Below are positions 35,912 through 49,700 of a stretch of DNA of 64,000 nt, in pieces; positions within the stretch are counted from its first letter, which is position 1, and each line of letters starts with the position of its first letter. This stretch comes from Trichobilharzia szidati (lineage: Eukaryota > Platyhelminthes > Trematoda > Strigeidida > Schistosomatidae). The stretch is from positions 138,914,920-138,978,919 of the forward strand of contig OX235279.1 of NCBI GenBank assembly GCA_944472155.2, written 5' to 3'. A model generated the notes under the pieces. That model was not told the DNA's origin. It saw only the letters and a program-made list of their open reading frames with translations, and made no database searches. The position numbers were made by a program, and so were the translations under genes.

Positions 35912-36110
35912 GCGTCGGTGGCACAGTGGTGGTTAGGACTCTCGCCGACCATGCACATGGTCCGGAGTTCGATCCCCTGCCGGCGCACACCCGATATCTA
36001 TGGTCGGCCTGCAAAATTGGGCTACCGATATCACATGCTGAAAATTCCATACTTGTACCAAAAATACGGTGTGGAATCAAGCTATAATAAATAAATAAAT
36101 AAAATAAATT
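35912..36110 (+). mobile_element. Family A-type head on a different SINE body
   Basis: The first ~75 bases are the same tRNA-like head as at 35149 (GCGTCGGTGGCACAGTGG, GTTCGATCCCC, CCGGCGC). The rest is unrelated: it starts CACCCGATATCTATGG and ends in (AAAT)n at about 36085-36110. One tRNA-like promoter module has been joined to two different tails. Confidence 0.8.
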
Positions 36111-36989
36111 AATGGATTACTGGAAGGCGTGCCATCTCCATTATATTCCCTCAAGTTTTTTCTTAAGATATCTAGGTTTATCCATTAGTACATTTAACGA
36201 TAAACTGATAATCAAGATGCAATCACTGTGCAGTGTGAATATTTAACAGTTTTTAAACTTATACATTCTATCCATATGTCTGGTCTTTATATTTAAGAAA
36301 AAATAAACGCGAGCATAAGAAAGTACAAAAATAAACCTCAGAGATGAAAAAAAATATGACAGATGGATGCATTATTATTTGCCAAAAAAAAATATTTTCC
36401 AGCGATATCATAAATTTTGAAATCTAGGCAGATGAGTTAATTAAATTATATGTGAAATAGAGATGGAAGTGAAAAAGCGAGACATGCAATGAAAACAATA
36501 GCTTTTCTCTTCTTGTCATTATAAAGGAGCGGAAACATTTTTTTTCATTTCGGCGACTGTAAGTACGACTACATTCGTACTTATTTACGCTTACTTATTC
36601 AATCAATGGTCACAGGATAATCAAACTAAATGTTATGCATAATACTAGCTGTATTTCAAAGGAAACGAGGCTTATCCACGATTCGCAAAATGATGCAATG
36701 GAAGTCTCACTTCATCAAGGCGGCGAAACACCATCAACAGGTTACTGTCTATGTTTGCCTAATCCAAAATAATCGAGTATGATAGGAGACATCTAACTGT
36801 TTTCTACTAATCGAATAAGACAATTTCTTACCAAGGAAATTCCAATGCATTGGTGAAATGCAAAATCTTCAGTATTTAGCCTCATTCACTTAATTTGAAA
36901 TAATAACGTTATTCGATGAATGCAGGTGTCTGTAAATATGTGTTAGAGATTCATCCTCTTTGGGAGACAAGTGAATATAAACAAATAAT
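36111..36989. other. AT-rich spacer
   Basis: No gene, RNA or repeat that I can support. Confidence 0.4.
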
Positions 36990-38163
36990 TTTTGAAGAGA
37001 GAAAGAAGGAACATGTTTGCAGGATAATACGAGTTTGTTTTATTTCGTGCATGCTCATCAACTGCATACATCCTAAATAAAATCAAATTATACGTTTCAA
37101 AAAGTTTTGGAACATGCTTTTTCAGTTTTCATCTGTCTAGCATACAAAAGGGAAGACGTATCCACAAGAACACAAAAAAGAATCACAGGTGCATTAAGAA
37201 GAACGTTTCTAGTAGCCAGACTGATCCTATTTCACAACATTGTGTGCTGGTTAACCCAGTCAAAAGTAGATGAGTAACCTGCTCACGTCAACTCCAACTG
37301 CATTTACCAATTCACTTGCACTTACCGAAGTAAGTACATGGGAAGGACTGAGAGGACAGCATCTACTAGATTTTCTGAGCACATTCCTAATAGTCTCCGG
37401 AGAAAAGGAAGAAAAGTGTTATCCAGTGCAATCGCCAGGCATTTAATTGACACAGGACACACAGTAGAAATTAGCCAAGCCTTCAAAATAATCAATACGC
37501 AAAGAAACCCATGGCTACTTCACTTCTCAGAAGCCACTGCTATCAAGAGACTTCGACCAGACCTCTGTATACAGAAAGATAGTGTGACTAATCTTTCACT
37601 ATCCTGGTAATCCTAATTCTATTTTTTTATTCTTGTTTTGCCTTTTTGTCAGTGTGCCTAAGTGTTCGTCTTGTTAGGAAACATCCTATTCAATTTTGAC
37701 TTTCACTTGCTAAGTTGAACTGACTATCAAGTTTCTAAATCCACTTAATTGTCTGTTTAAGTTTAAAAAAATGTTACTTCACTATCCACCCCCACCCTCT
37801 TAAACTCTCCACCACAAGATGTGTAAAATCACTCTGTTCTCTGACCCTAACCCTGTATTATGCCTCTAACCAATCTGTGTTTTCCAATAGAAATCTGAAC
37901 TCTAACCCCTCTTATCTGATTCCACTATATATAGTTAGTTGTATTTTGACACCGAATAATCTGTCTACCTACATCAAATTCTGGAATTATGTTCCTTATA
38001 CCTTCTATCTATAACTCCAAGTAATTATGAAAAAAGTGTGTTCCAAAACTTTTTTGAAACTTATAATTTGATTTTGTTTAGGATGTATGCAGTTGATGAG
38101 TATCCACGAAATAAAACGAACTCGTATTATCCTGCAAACATGTTCGTTCTTTCTCTCTTCAAA
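36990..38163 (+). mobile_element. Penelope-like element fragment within ~135-bp inverted repeats
   Basis: Inverted repeats at 36990-37124 and 38028-38163 (both contain GAACATGTTTGC or its complement) enclose the C-terminal part of a PLE on the plus strand. A decayed connector with IKG lies near 37143-37160. Next come IYQFTC at about 37302 and the GIY-YIG endonuclease with its C-terminus to 37610. About 400 bases of non-coding sequence follow. The layout matches 18275-19832 but the inverted repeats differ in sequence, so this is another PLE family. Confidence 0.82.
37338..37610 (+). pseudogene. PLE GIY-YIG endonuclease, C-terminal piece
   Basis: YMGRTERTASTRFSEHIPNS corresponds to YIGxTxRxxxxRxxEH of the GIY-YIG domain. 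The catalytic arginine and the EH pair are kept, and a later EATAIKR holds the expected glutamate. The upstream strand IYQFTC is in the sequence just before it. A stop and frame shifts cut it off from any reverse transcriptase. Confidence 0.82.
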
Positions 38164-41100
38164 CTAATGAAAGGAACCGGATGTATGAAATTATTTTTGA
38201 ACAGAAGAAAGTTTGACATTTTTAAGAAGGTGAATTGAGTGAAATTTTAGACAACAAAATGCTTCTGCAAATATCAAATACTTGGTGACTAATGGATTTA
38301 TACACTAATATATAATTCTTCATGTTGTACTTAAAACGTATAATTGCTATTTTTTGGTGACTTGTTTAATAATTAATAGCAATGTCATTAAAACATTATC
38401 GTACTACAGTTGTATTTAAAACTGCCAGCCCTGTTCATAATTTTATTAGGTAGTGTGTAGGCAGTTAGAGTAGTGTTCCATTTTTATGCTCATCAGAGTA
38501 GAAAACGATGAATTTAAATCAATTTCAAACAGCTTTGTATGGAGCTGTAAATCATATAAGGTGTCTGACATAAAATAGGATAACAGGGAAAAGTTTAGGT
38601 GAAAATGTCCAAAATAAAACTTTCTTTTTATGCAAGTAGAACAATAAACAGTTATAACAGAGTAATTCGGAATGTTCCGATTATTTATGGTATCTTCAGT
38701 TTATGAAAACGGCAGGAAAACATTTGAGAACTGCACAATAGTTTATGCACTCAAAAGTTAGATAGTAGCATGAATCTAAATCAAATAGTATTACTAACTT
38801 TTAGAAAAGAAACTGTGAGGAAAACTGAATATGTGCAGAAAATTCTTGAAATTTCCTGACTAACGTTTCTCTAAAAATTGCTTCTTTACACGCCCTACTA
38901 TTTCACTTATTTTAACTTACACTTATGCCTTGGCTCTTGTGCGTCTGAAGTCTGTGGAGCTTTGAGGTATTTTAAAGCTCTGTGCTTACTTTAAAAAAAA
39001 TGATTTTCTTTTAAAGTAACCACATCTCATATCAAAATCAGTCAGTATTCAGTTTCTGTCTGAGGTTAGATATGTTATGCTATGTTTGAGAATGCAGTTA
39101 TATAGTTTCACATGCATTATTTATGTGTAATAAAACGGGAGCAATATTCAGCGTGCTTTGTGTAACTATACTGCCATTGATTTTTTGTTGGATTGGACTG
39201 AACTTTTACTTCCCTCTCTAGCTAAATAACTTTTATAAAAATCACTTCTGAACAACCTTTTACATAACTGTTAGTCATTAGGATATTTCAACTTATTTAG
39301 TAATTATTAGCATTTTTCACACTTGTATATCATCGTTCTGCAACTTGCACATGTTCTTTTGGTCTAGTCCTTTGTATTTGGTTGATTTCTCCTACTGTGT
39401 GCTGGCGGACTGTCTACCATAATATGCCATGATTTTGTTTGAATGAATTCAAGGTTATACAGTAGAACGACTGTATTGACTTGAAGTAACTGCAGGAAAT
39501 GAGTTTTATTCTCTTTAACTCTTCCAGACAGAATTCCGATCCTATCCTGACACTACTATGCTTTATCGATCTTATGCCAATTGATTTGGTTGTGCAGTAT
39601 CTATTTTACACCTGAGAAACATTTGAACTTTGTGACTGCCGGATGGCATTGTTTTCCTTTTTTGATACAAGTTATTATTGTTCAGTAGTACTACACTTTA
39701 TCACGTTCAGTCGTGTCTTAATATCATTAGAATATAAATTTTAACTCTGCGTGTCTTGTGGACGTTTGGCAAGCTAAACAGAAGAACGTATTGATTGATT
39801 CAGACCAAAATATTTGGGTTTTGTTGAGTACACCCATCAGTTGAACTAAAACTCTATTTTTCTAATTCAATTTTGCTGGTGTATTTTGTACAGAATTTCG
39901 AAAATCATGTCACACTGTCTTGAAAATTCGCTCGTATGAATGGAAGGCGGTTCTTTTCATCTAACATTTTTTACACTCCCGTTCTTATTCTACAAACAAA
40001 GCACTTCATTTGTGTATCTCATTCTTAACAATCCAGCATCTTTTATCTTATTCTCATTAAATATTCTTAGTTGCTTGTTTTTGTCTAAATGTAACATCTT
40101 TCAAAAAAGTTTCAATTAGATGTTTCCCTTCACCTTCTTATTTTGAATTAGTTTTCTCAACAACCTTCACGTCTTTGTTTTTTATTTTTGTCTTTTTTAA
40201 TTTCTATAGTGCGATGAATTTGACAATACATTTATAAAATATGTTTTGTTGAACTAATAAATTTAAGAAGGATTTCAAATATCTCAATGCACTTTAATTA
40301 AGTTTACTCGATATTTCTCGTTTTTGAAAAGATACAGGTTCAAACTACAGGTTCAAACAGTTTCCGAAAGAACTTGAATTATTTATAAGAGTTACAAGGC
40401 GACAAATGTACATTTATGTAACTTTTGTACTTGAGTCTGTTTCCATTCGTCATCTTAGATATTAGTAAAAGGTTTATAGCATAATACTGGAAAGTCGTCG
40501 ACATAAAAAGGTTTGCTGAATAAATAAATATCTGGTTTAGGAACTAAATACCGTTTGCTTTTAAGTGTATAACTATTGTCTTATACTAAAAACTACGTAG
40601 TGCACTACTACCTCACTACCATTTCTCTTCCATATCATATGAATTCGTATTGTTGGGTAGATTTTCGACATTTTTTACTCCAAAGACTCTTAGTAAACTG
40701 AGTGCATACACTTCACACATATATAATGTCCCAGTTTCACATTGTGTAGTTAAAGGTAAAAAAAATCCACATGTTATACGGTAATAGGTAAACACGTCGA
40801 TTTATCTCATGAAAATACAAAACGTGGATTAAGTAAACAAAGATTAGAGAGATAATAGGAGTATTAAAGCAAATGTAAGCTCCAACCACAGTGTCATTTT
40901 TATTAAAAAAACCAGTAGTTCCGTATAAGTCCTAATTTTTTATTCTTGTTATATTTCCCACTTCCATTCCGTTATCTAACATCCCCATAATATTCGCACA
41001 CGTGTTTCAGTGAATCATTCTGCTTTTATATGCATCAAAATGTATAACACTAAGAAAGTGTGTTCTAGTTGATCTTCATAATCTTTATGCAGCATTATGA

Positions 41101-42134
41101 GAAAACACATCCTTAAAGACTCTTTTTATGGTTTGAACGGCGTCAGAGAATGATATTACCTGACATCGAGTCATGTTTTACATATTTTAGTTTTCAAGGA
41201 AACGATGCTTCCTGTACAGATACATAATAGATAACAGGTGAAAATCAGAAAATCTGATACACTGGGGTACGAACTCCTGCATATAATTAGTTGTGGTTGC
41301 ATCTGCTAATCTATACTCTCCTGAGAAGCTAGTTATATAGATTTTTGGATGCAACTATTATCAGAACAAGTTAAAGAATATCCTATTTGGGACCAGTACG
41401 GTCATTACACTCCATTTTCTTGTGTCCAATCCTTGCAGGATATCTATTCACATTTCATTCTCTTCTTTTGCTGATTACATCTCATTTTCCAAGTAGATCT
41501 TTCCTAACACTCAACACTTATGTATACTTATTATTTTCTATAAGTTTTCAGTTACATTATGAATAGTGTTCAATATTCATAAGTTTCTTTGATTTTAATA
41601 ATCTGAGACGAATATAGTGTTCACACTGATAATTTTTTTCGCTATGATTAGCTAACTACTACGTAAATGAAGTCGTCGAAAAAAGACGCTTTACTGAACT
41701 ATCTGATTTTCTGATTTTATCATCTTTATCTATTCATTATGTTGATTAATGTTTATGAAAAGGAATACTTATTGCAATTACGTAATGCATTAATCCATTA
41801 GTATTGTGCATAATGCTTACCTGTAGACAACCATTCCGTATCAGCTTACTACAAGAATGATGGAAAATACCAACCCTCGACAGCAAATTGTCAGTTGCAG
41901 ATCACTGAGAAATGGAGCATAGTTTTACAACTACATTCTACATCATTTAGAAACCATTTTCAAGCAAGATCGACTGATGTAAAGATCAGATAGTAGAAAT
42001 TCCAATCGAAATATAAATTTGTAATACATCAGTTGGTAATGTCAGTAATGCTCTATAGGTTGAGGAAACTGTAAAATTAATAGCTGAATGGATTATTTTG
42101 GTTAGAATTTGAATGCTGCTTTTATTTTTCTTTA
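38164..42134. other. Long AT-rich spacer
   Basis: Nearly 4 kb without an open frame above 60 codons. At 41660-41690, GTCGTCGAAAAAAGACGC resembles the PLE end motif found at 56155 and 59735. Nothing else is recognisable; it could be intron or intergenic DNA. Confidence 0.45.
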
Positions 42135-42347
42135 TTTCTTTACGTCCCCATCGGGAGATAAGGCTTCAACCTACAGCTTTGAAGTTTCTGAGGCAGTAGT
42201 GTTTTATTTCTACGAGGTGTGAATGTTAGCCTCATGTCCAACCTTCCCTCTCTTGCTTGGCGAGGTTAAAAGACCGCGTTGGCAGAGGATCGAACCCCGG
42301 GCAACATGCATGATCGGCGAGCGTTCTACCGCTAAGCCACCAACGTA
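42135..42347 (-). mobile_element. Family A tRNA-derived SINE, diverged
   Basis: Inverted copy: tail complement TTTATTTCTTTACGTCCC, body with GCTTCAACC, then the head with GGATCGAACCCC (B-box complement) and CTAAGCCACCAACG. It is more diverged than the copies at 15948 and 35147; no clear target duplication. Confidence 0.8.
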
Positions 42348-45300
42348 TAAAATCGCGATGTAGCAGACACCATTCATTTTTCTATATTGACTAAATTACA
42401 TAGACCAGGTTTGCAAGTGTATCAAAACATTTACCCGCCCACTATCTCTAACTTAGTAGATAAACAATTATAATCAAGTTAGTTCTTAAAACTGACTACA
42501 TACTGCATTAAAAAGTATTCGAAAACAAAAAGCACAGACAACGTAATTAAGTTTTAACGGAGAGAACGAAAATTATAAATATATATTCCATGTTATTTAC
42601 TAATTCGTAGGCCACTAGTTGAAGCGCGGTACCTACCAAGATTGTCGTTTCACCTTCCATCATCACCCATTATATGAACAACAACCTACCGACTCGGATG
42701 GTCTAACTATCAATTAACAGACTGATTTTCTGCTTCGTAATCAGTTTTTTTAGATTTATCAAGAGGAAATTGGTAGTTTCGTTTAGTGACGATTCAAACA
42801 TTTTGATTATTTAAAAAGAATTGAAACTTTTGCAACCATTCTTTGGTTGCATTTTTTCTCCATTTTTACAATATAATGTAATCATGAATTCAGCTTTCAG
42901 GAAGTGCAGGGATATATATATATATATCATACGCAAAATCAATTCATATTAGACCCAGTATTGTTTCATATCATACCATAGAACTTAAGCCAAAATTTTT
43001 AATATGAACAATAGTCATTAGTTCTGTACATCACGCGGAAGAAGTAGAAAAAATTCCATTTGTTTAAACATATATATGTCTAAAGAGAATCAAGAGGAAA
43101 TAGTGAATAATGTCTCTTTTATTGTTTTCGATGACGTATTTTTCACGTCAACATATAAAATCTATTATTATTCAAAAGTTGAACAATAAACAAGTAAATT
43201 TCAATCTGCGATATCACGAAATGACATTTTGTAGGCATACGCTAGAAAACATAGTGTAAATAAAGCAGTCAGAAAATATTCAGAATGGGTACAACATTAC
43301 TAAAACTCTAAGTTACTACTGAATGGAATAATATCAAGCACTGTTGAGGTATTATAGATTATGGAACAGTCATGCTTTCTCTTAGAAGTGACGGGTTAAC
43401 AAAATTTTCGATGTGAAAACAAAACAACCATTCAAAAATATGGTAGGAATTTTTCGTTTTGTTTAATGACAACATATTTACCAGGGAAAATAAAATTCAG
43501 CCCAACTCACTTAGCATATGTGTTGGCGAGATATCATGCTCTAAGTGAGTTTTCACCATCAACAGACAACAGTTGGAAAATCACCAAAAACAACGGTATC
43601 TTGACATTCTCGTAACCTTAAGGACCTAATTTCTGTCCTGATTAGGGTTCTGATTGGCCAGTGTTGAAGAATATCTAACCAAAAAGGAAACTGTCGTTCA
43701 GTGCTCCTTAGATTTCAACTCTTCCTTAACTAATTATGAGACCTAATTTAAAATCAATTGAATCTTTGGAAACTAACACTCGGAAAGTAAATTTTACTGT
43801 GGAGTATATTTTCTTCTTGTGAAGAAAAGCCATGTATTGCAGTCAGACAGTATGGGCGCTTAGTTTGTTTTCGCTGACAGTTTACAACGTTTTGAAAAGC
43901 ATTCTCTGCGGACGATTCTCACAAGAACAATGTGACCTCTGGTCACAGTTGCTATAGTGACTGGCTTTTATAACATTTGATCCTGAAAACTGTATGCGGC
44001 ATTTTAGCAATCTGCACGGATTGTGGTAGACATTTTAACTTGTTTTATTTATAAGTATTTTAATAGGAATGAGTAATGAACTTATTTGTACATTACCACA
44101 GAATTCATCTATATCAGGAAAACCGTAGACGCCTACAAACAGTGATTTTAATTTCTATCTACTATAAACACACTATCATTCATATGAAAGTATTGGTCGT
44201 TGACAGGAATTAGTTTGTGAACTTTCTCACATATTTATCATAAATAAACGAATGTGCAGCCTATTTGATGACTTCGTCGAAAAAACTCTGCTTCTCTGCA
44301 ACCGTCATTTTAATATTCCCTGTGATCTAATGCATACATTCCTTCGTTTCCATTTATACAACAGAATATTTGCTTATAATACATCACTTTGATCAACGTT
44401 TTATAGTTCCAACTTCGACATATTATGAAGTGCAAAAAACGAAGCTTTATTGACAAAACTGAGATTGACTAAGGGTTTTTTGAATTACGCATAACCGACA
44501 TTGGTATTTGACATTGAGATAAATTACCAACATTTTGCGGCAATACCATATATGACCACTTTTGATAGTCAAGGTAAATAGCTAGCCTCAATGTGAACAT
44601 TGAGAGAGTTTGTTATTTCGGGTTTTGGAGTCATGAGTGATAATTGCTCGCTCACTAAATCTCATAAACTCTGAAATCATTACTAGTTTGAATTTTTCTT
44701 GACAGAATTTCTTTTACAAAAATTCTATTCATCCACTTTGCTCCTTTAAAACAAACAGTCAATGAACTATAAAACAGTGTGAATTAAACAGCAGTAGTTA
44801 GTGATGAACAATAAAACCTTCAATTCCATTGCAAAGTAATAGTGACTTGAATTTAGAAGAGGATGTCCGACTCTTAAAATCTGGTTAATGCATTTTATTA
44901 TCAAATGAAAAAGTACCCTTATCTCCTTTAATCACTTTATACATTTAGTGACAAAGAATAGGACAAATCTCGTTCACTTTCAATTTATGCATATCTGCAG
45001 CAATTTATGATCATTTATAGACAGGTCTCTTTTCGTTCACTAAATCAATGAGAAGTTTGCATTCAGTTTCATATTTCAATCCTTTCAGAATTATGAAACC
45101 AGTTTCTTCGGGAACCATCTACTGTATGTTTCACGTCAGAATGACGTATAAAAGTCGTACGCATGCGATACCTTCCACAGAACAAAGCGAAGAGCCATAT
45201 GACAAGGACAACACAAACAAAGTTGAATGTGATAAAGTGTGACTATGGCCTTTATAAACACGGTAATCACCCATAAGAGATGTTGAATAGAGCAGAAATA

Positions 45301-46707
45301 CAGAACCAAATTAATATGGCGCTGAGGTAAACCTCATGAAACCGCTTAATAAACCTGTCTCCAGAAATGTTTATTTTATGAATCAAGCTACTATAATGGA
45401 ACAAAAAAGGTTATAAATTCAATGATAACTGTAAATGTTACACATAATTCTATGTTCCTAGAATGAATTTCGGAGTTGTCAGAACTAGTATGCCTTTTCG
45501 TCGTATATTATGCCATCCTTTTAGCAAACTCCATCTTCCTATCTTTTTCAATACCATGGTATTGAAGCAAAATTTAATAAAATTCTTAATGGGAAAACAC
45601 TGTGACTCAGGATTCAATAGGACAATAAGCAAGACAATAATATGCAAATAATTTCTAGAATACCCAGAAACCAAGTTCTGGTATATATATATATATATAT
45701 CTTTTTATAACACTAAAGAAGCATGAATACTCTGAATAATAGACGAATACAATGGCACGGCCTTTAGCAGTTTGATAATGGACGCTATCAAGAATCGATG
45801 AAAACATGTTTGATTTTGATAATAGAAATCAGTAGATTGATTTTCATACTGGGTAGGAGTCTCCTGTAATGATCTCATACGCTATGATGGTGACGTCCGA
45901 AAAACACAAAACCTTGACTTCAAGCTGCCTTCCAGCTATGTATGAAAATGTAGAATGTAAAGGAGTTCATCGATTTCTTACATTTTATTTAGAAATCAGG
46001 AGATTGGTTAGCAGGATATGGTCATTGCTGACATGTTCAAACAATAATACAACCATTACACTTGTGTTGAATTTCGCTAACAAGAATTAAAGAAATATCT
46101 TTGAGATATAGAATGACTAGTCTAAGGGATTAATTCACTTTCTTGAATGTCGCCTTATTAATATTTAATTTACTGAGGAGCATTAAAATCATTTATGAAT
46201 AATTAAAAAAAAACTATGTAAATCTTCATGATGGGACTCAAAATGTTTAACACAGTTTTCTGAAGTCAAGTCCATGTATTTAGAATTAACTCACGATTAG
46301 GTCAGTTTCTAAACGAATATGAATAAAGATATTAGGTATAATTTTGGGTTACGTGAACGAGGATATAGTGACACCTTAGCACGTACATACTATCCTCTAA
46401 CCTAGGTACGATAGAAAATGGTTAGTCAGCCCATATCAGTACAACAACTCAACGGTCAAAAACACGAAATACATTCAGTAATCTATGTTGTTAGGCAGGA
46501 ATATGTGAACGAACAACCGAACAGAACAAAATGACCTGGTAAATGGCCGCAGTTCCTTGAGTCAGTACTGTCAGCGTTAACAAACTGCTCAAACAGCGAA
46601 GGTCAATACTCACGGATTAACTATGATGAAGATTTATTCATCACCACACAAACATTTCCTAAGCGTTAACCAACCACAGTTGGAAATTTTCATATTAATA
46701 TATTTTG
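42348..46707. other. Long AT-rich spacer
   Basis: No gene supported. Noted: a repeat-like stretch at 42600-42720 that resembles 56560-56630 (CATCACCCATTA, then CTAACTATCAA); AT tracts at 42911 and 45682; a stem-loop at about 43503-43550 (arms AACTCACTTAG / CTAAGTGAGTT); and a PLE-end-like motif at 44266-44290. Confidence 0.4.
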
Positions 46708-46719
46708 TGAGGTTTATTA

Positions 46720-49700
46720 TATATTATTATATTATTATTGCTCCCTTGGGTTCCTAGTGGAACATAGGGCTTCAACTGCACGTCTCCACTTGTTTCTGTC
46801 TTCTGCTGTACTTTGCACCTGTATCCATGTTATTCCATACTGTTTCAACTCTTCTTCAAACGATATCCTCCATGTCACCCGAGGACGTCCCACACTCCGC
46901 TTTCATTTCAGGTTCCACTCGAGCGATGGCCTGACGTGCGATGTCACCCAGAGGCCTCTTCAGCGAGTGTCCAATCCATCTCCACTTTCTCCTGCGTATT
47001 TGTTGAGCGATTGGTTCTTGTTTTGTTTGTTCCCATAGTTTCTTGTTGGTGATTCTTTCCGGCCATTTGATCTTCAGTATGGAGCGAAGACAGCTGTTGA
47101 TAAAGGTCTGCAACCTGTTGAAAATATTCTTGGTGACCCGCCAAGTTTCTGATCCGTAAAGCAAAATTGACTTGACGTTTGTATTGAAAATCCGAATTTT
47201 GTTGTTGATGGTGAGTGACGAAGATTTCCAAATTGGTTTCAGGTTGATGAATGTGTTTCTCGCCTTCCCGATTCTCGATTTGACATCCTCGTCCGTTCCT
47301 CCTGTAATTGAGACAATGCTCCCTAGATAAGTGAAAGAAGTAACCTCTTTCAAATCCCTCCCGTTGATGGTGATTGGCACTGGATGTTGCTGCTGCTGTT
47401 GGTTGGTTATTTTCATAACCTCCGTCTTGTCTATGTTCACCTGGAGTCCTGTCTTTGCTGCTTCTTCGACCAGTTTGTCGGTTTTCGCTTGTAAGTCTTC
47501 GATTTTGTGTGACATCAAACATAAATCATCCGCAAAATCCAGGTCTTCTAGGTTCTTCACGTCGGTCCAGGATATCCCTGTCTTCTCGTTTCCCACTGTC
47601 TGACGCATAGTCCAGTCCATCACAATTAGGAATATCATTGGTGATAATAAGCACCCTTGTCTGACTCCTGTGTTTACTCCAAACGCTTCGCTGAGTTTTC
47701 CGTTGTGGATCACTTGACATGTGCCGTTGTCGTACAGCTGTTGAATAAGGTTGATGAATGTTTGGGGTACGCCGTAGTACTGGAGTAGTTTCGAAATTAC
47801 TTCAACGCTGTCGAAGGCCTTCTCAAAGTCTCTAAAGTTGAGGTAGAGGTTTGATTGCCATTCCATGCTTTGTTCGATGATAATGCGTAGAGTTGCAGTT
47901 TCGTCAGAACATGATTTGCCTTTCCTGAATCCAGCTTGTTCTGGTCGGAGTTCTGTATCCAGTGTGTCCCTTATTCTCTCCAACATGATACCACTCAGAA
48001 TTTTACTTGGTGTCGACAGGAGCATGACTCCTCGCCAGTTCTTGCAGAGTCCTAAGTCGCCTTTCTTTGGTAGTTTCACAAGGTCACCTTTCCCCCAGTC
48101 AGTAGGCACCTTTCCCTCCTTCCAGACCGATTTCAATGATGGAGTCAACATATCTGCTGTCGTCTCTGGATCCGCTTTCAGTGCTTCCGGGGGTATTCCA
48201 TCTGGTCCAGCTGCTTTTCCAGCTTTCAGAAGCTTGATTTCATTCAAGACTTCAGCTTTCGTTGGAGGATTGCCGTCAACTTGCAGTTGTGTACGTGCTG
48301 TTGTTGGTATTTCTGGACGGGTTGCACGTGGTGGTCGGTTCAAGATTCCTTTGAAGTGGTCCTCTCATTGTTTAATCTGTCTTTCTTCCTTGGTAAATGA
48401 GTTCCCTTGGCTGTCTTTTATAGGTTTCACTTGTGTTGATCTCTTCCCGGATAGAGACTTGGTTATCTGATATAATGTCCTCAGGTCCCTTTTGCCTGCT
48501 GCCTTCTCAGCTTCACTGGCCGGATTGTCGTAGAATTGTCTTTTGTCCTTCCTGGCACTCTACTTCACTTCTTTGTCCAGTGCTGTGTAAGTTGAACTCA
48601 GCGTCTCTTTCTCTTGTCCATCTTTGCATTGAATCATTTTCTCTTTCACCATTCTCCTCTCCTCTATTAGCTTCCAAGTGTCCGTTGAGAGCCATTCCTT
48701 GTCTTGTTTCTTCTTTCTTCCTAAAACCGTTGAGCACGTCTCGTTGAAAATTACCTTCAGAGAGTTCCAATGGTCTTCTCCGGATGATTTCTCGGTGGTG
48801 CCACGTAGTGTTTCCTGCTTTGCTCTGACAGTTGCAGTGAAAGTGTCCTTTGTGGTTGTGTCCTTCAGTTTTTGCGTGTTGAACTTGCATTGTGGCCTAT
48901 CATCAGCTATCCTTGAGGCTTTCAGCTTCACCTTGAATGTCCCTTGTACTAGATAGTGGTCTTAGCCTACATCTGCTCCTCTCCTCGATCTTGTGTCCAG
49001 TAGGCTCCGTCTCCACTTCCTTGAGATTGAAATGAAGTCTATCTGGTTTTTGGTGTGTCCATCTGGTGAAATCCAAGTCGCCTTGTGTATATCCTTGTGT
49101 TTGAACACACTGCCACCAATCACCAAATCATTGAAGGCGCAGATGTCTGAGAAGAGCTCAGCATTGTCGTTCATTTCACCGAAGGCCTCTCGACCCATGG
49201 TGAGTTCTCTTCCTGTATTGTCTCCTCCCAGTTTCGCATTCATATCACCCATCAGGTTTCTGATATCGCCATTTGGGACGTTGTCCATTACTCCTTTTGG
49301 TTATCTGTAGAAAGCCTCCTTCTTAGCTTGTCCTGAGACGTTTGTATGCGCATAGCATTGGATGATTGTAACCTTCCTTCCTTTTGAGTTGAACCTGGCT
49401 GTCATTATCCTGGAGGAGATTGGTTCCCACTGCATGAGAGCTTTAGCTGCTGTTGGTGACATCATGATGGCCACTCCCTCGGTGTGCTCGTGGTTGTCCT
49501 CTGGGTGACCGGAATAGATTATTGTCTCTTCAGTTGATAGTTGGTACCTTCCACGTCCATTCCATCTGCTCTCGCAGATTCCCAACACTTCTCTTCCATA
49601 TCTTCTCATTTCTGCGGCTACCTGAGCAGCCTTTCCAGTTTCGTACATTGTACGAAAATTCAACATCCCCATCCCTATTTTTGCTTTCATCGAAAGGAAG

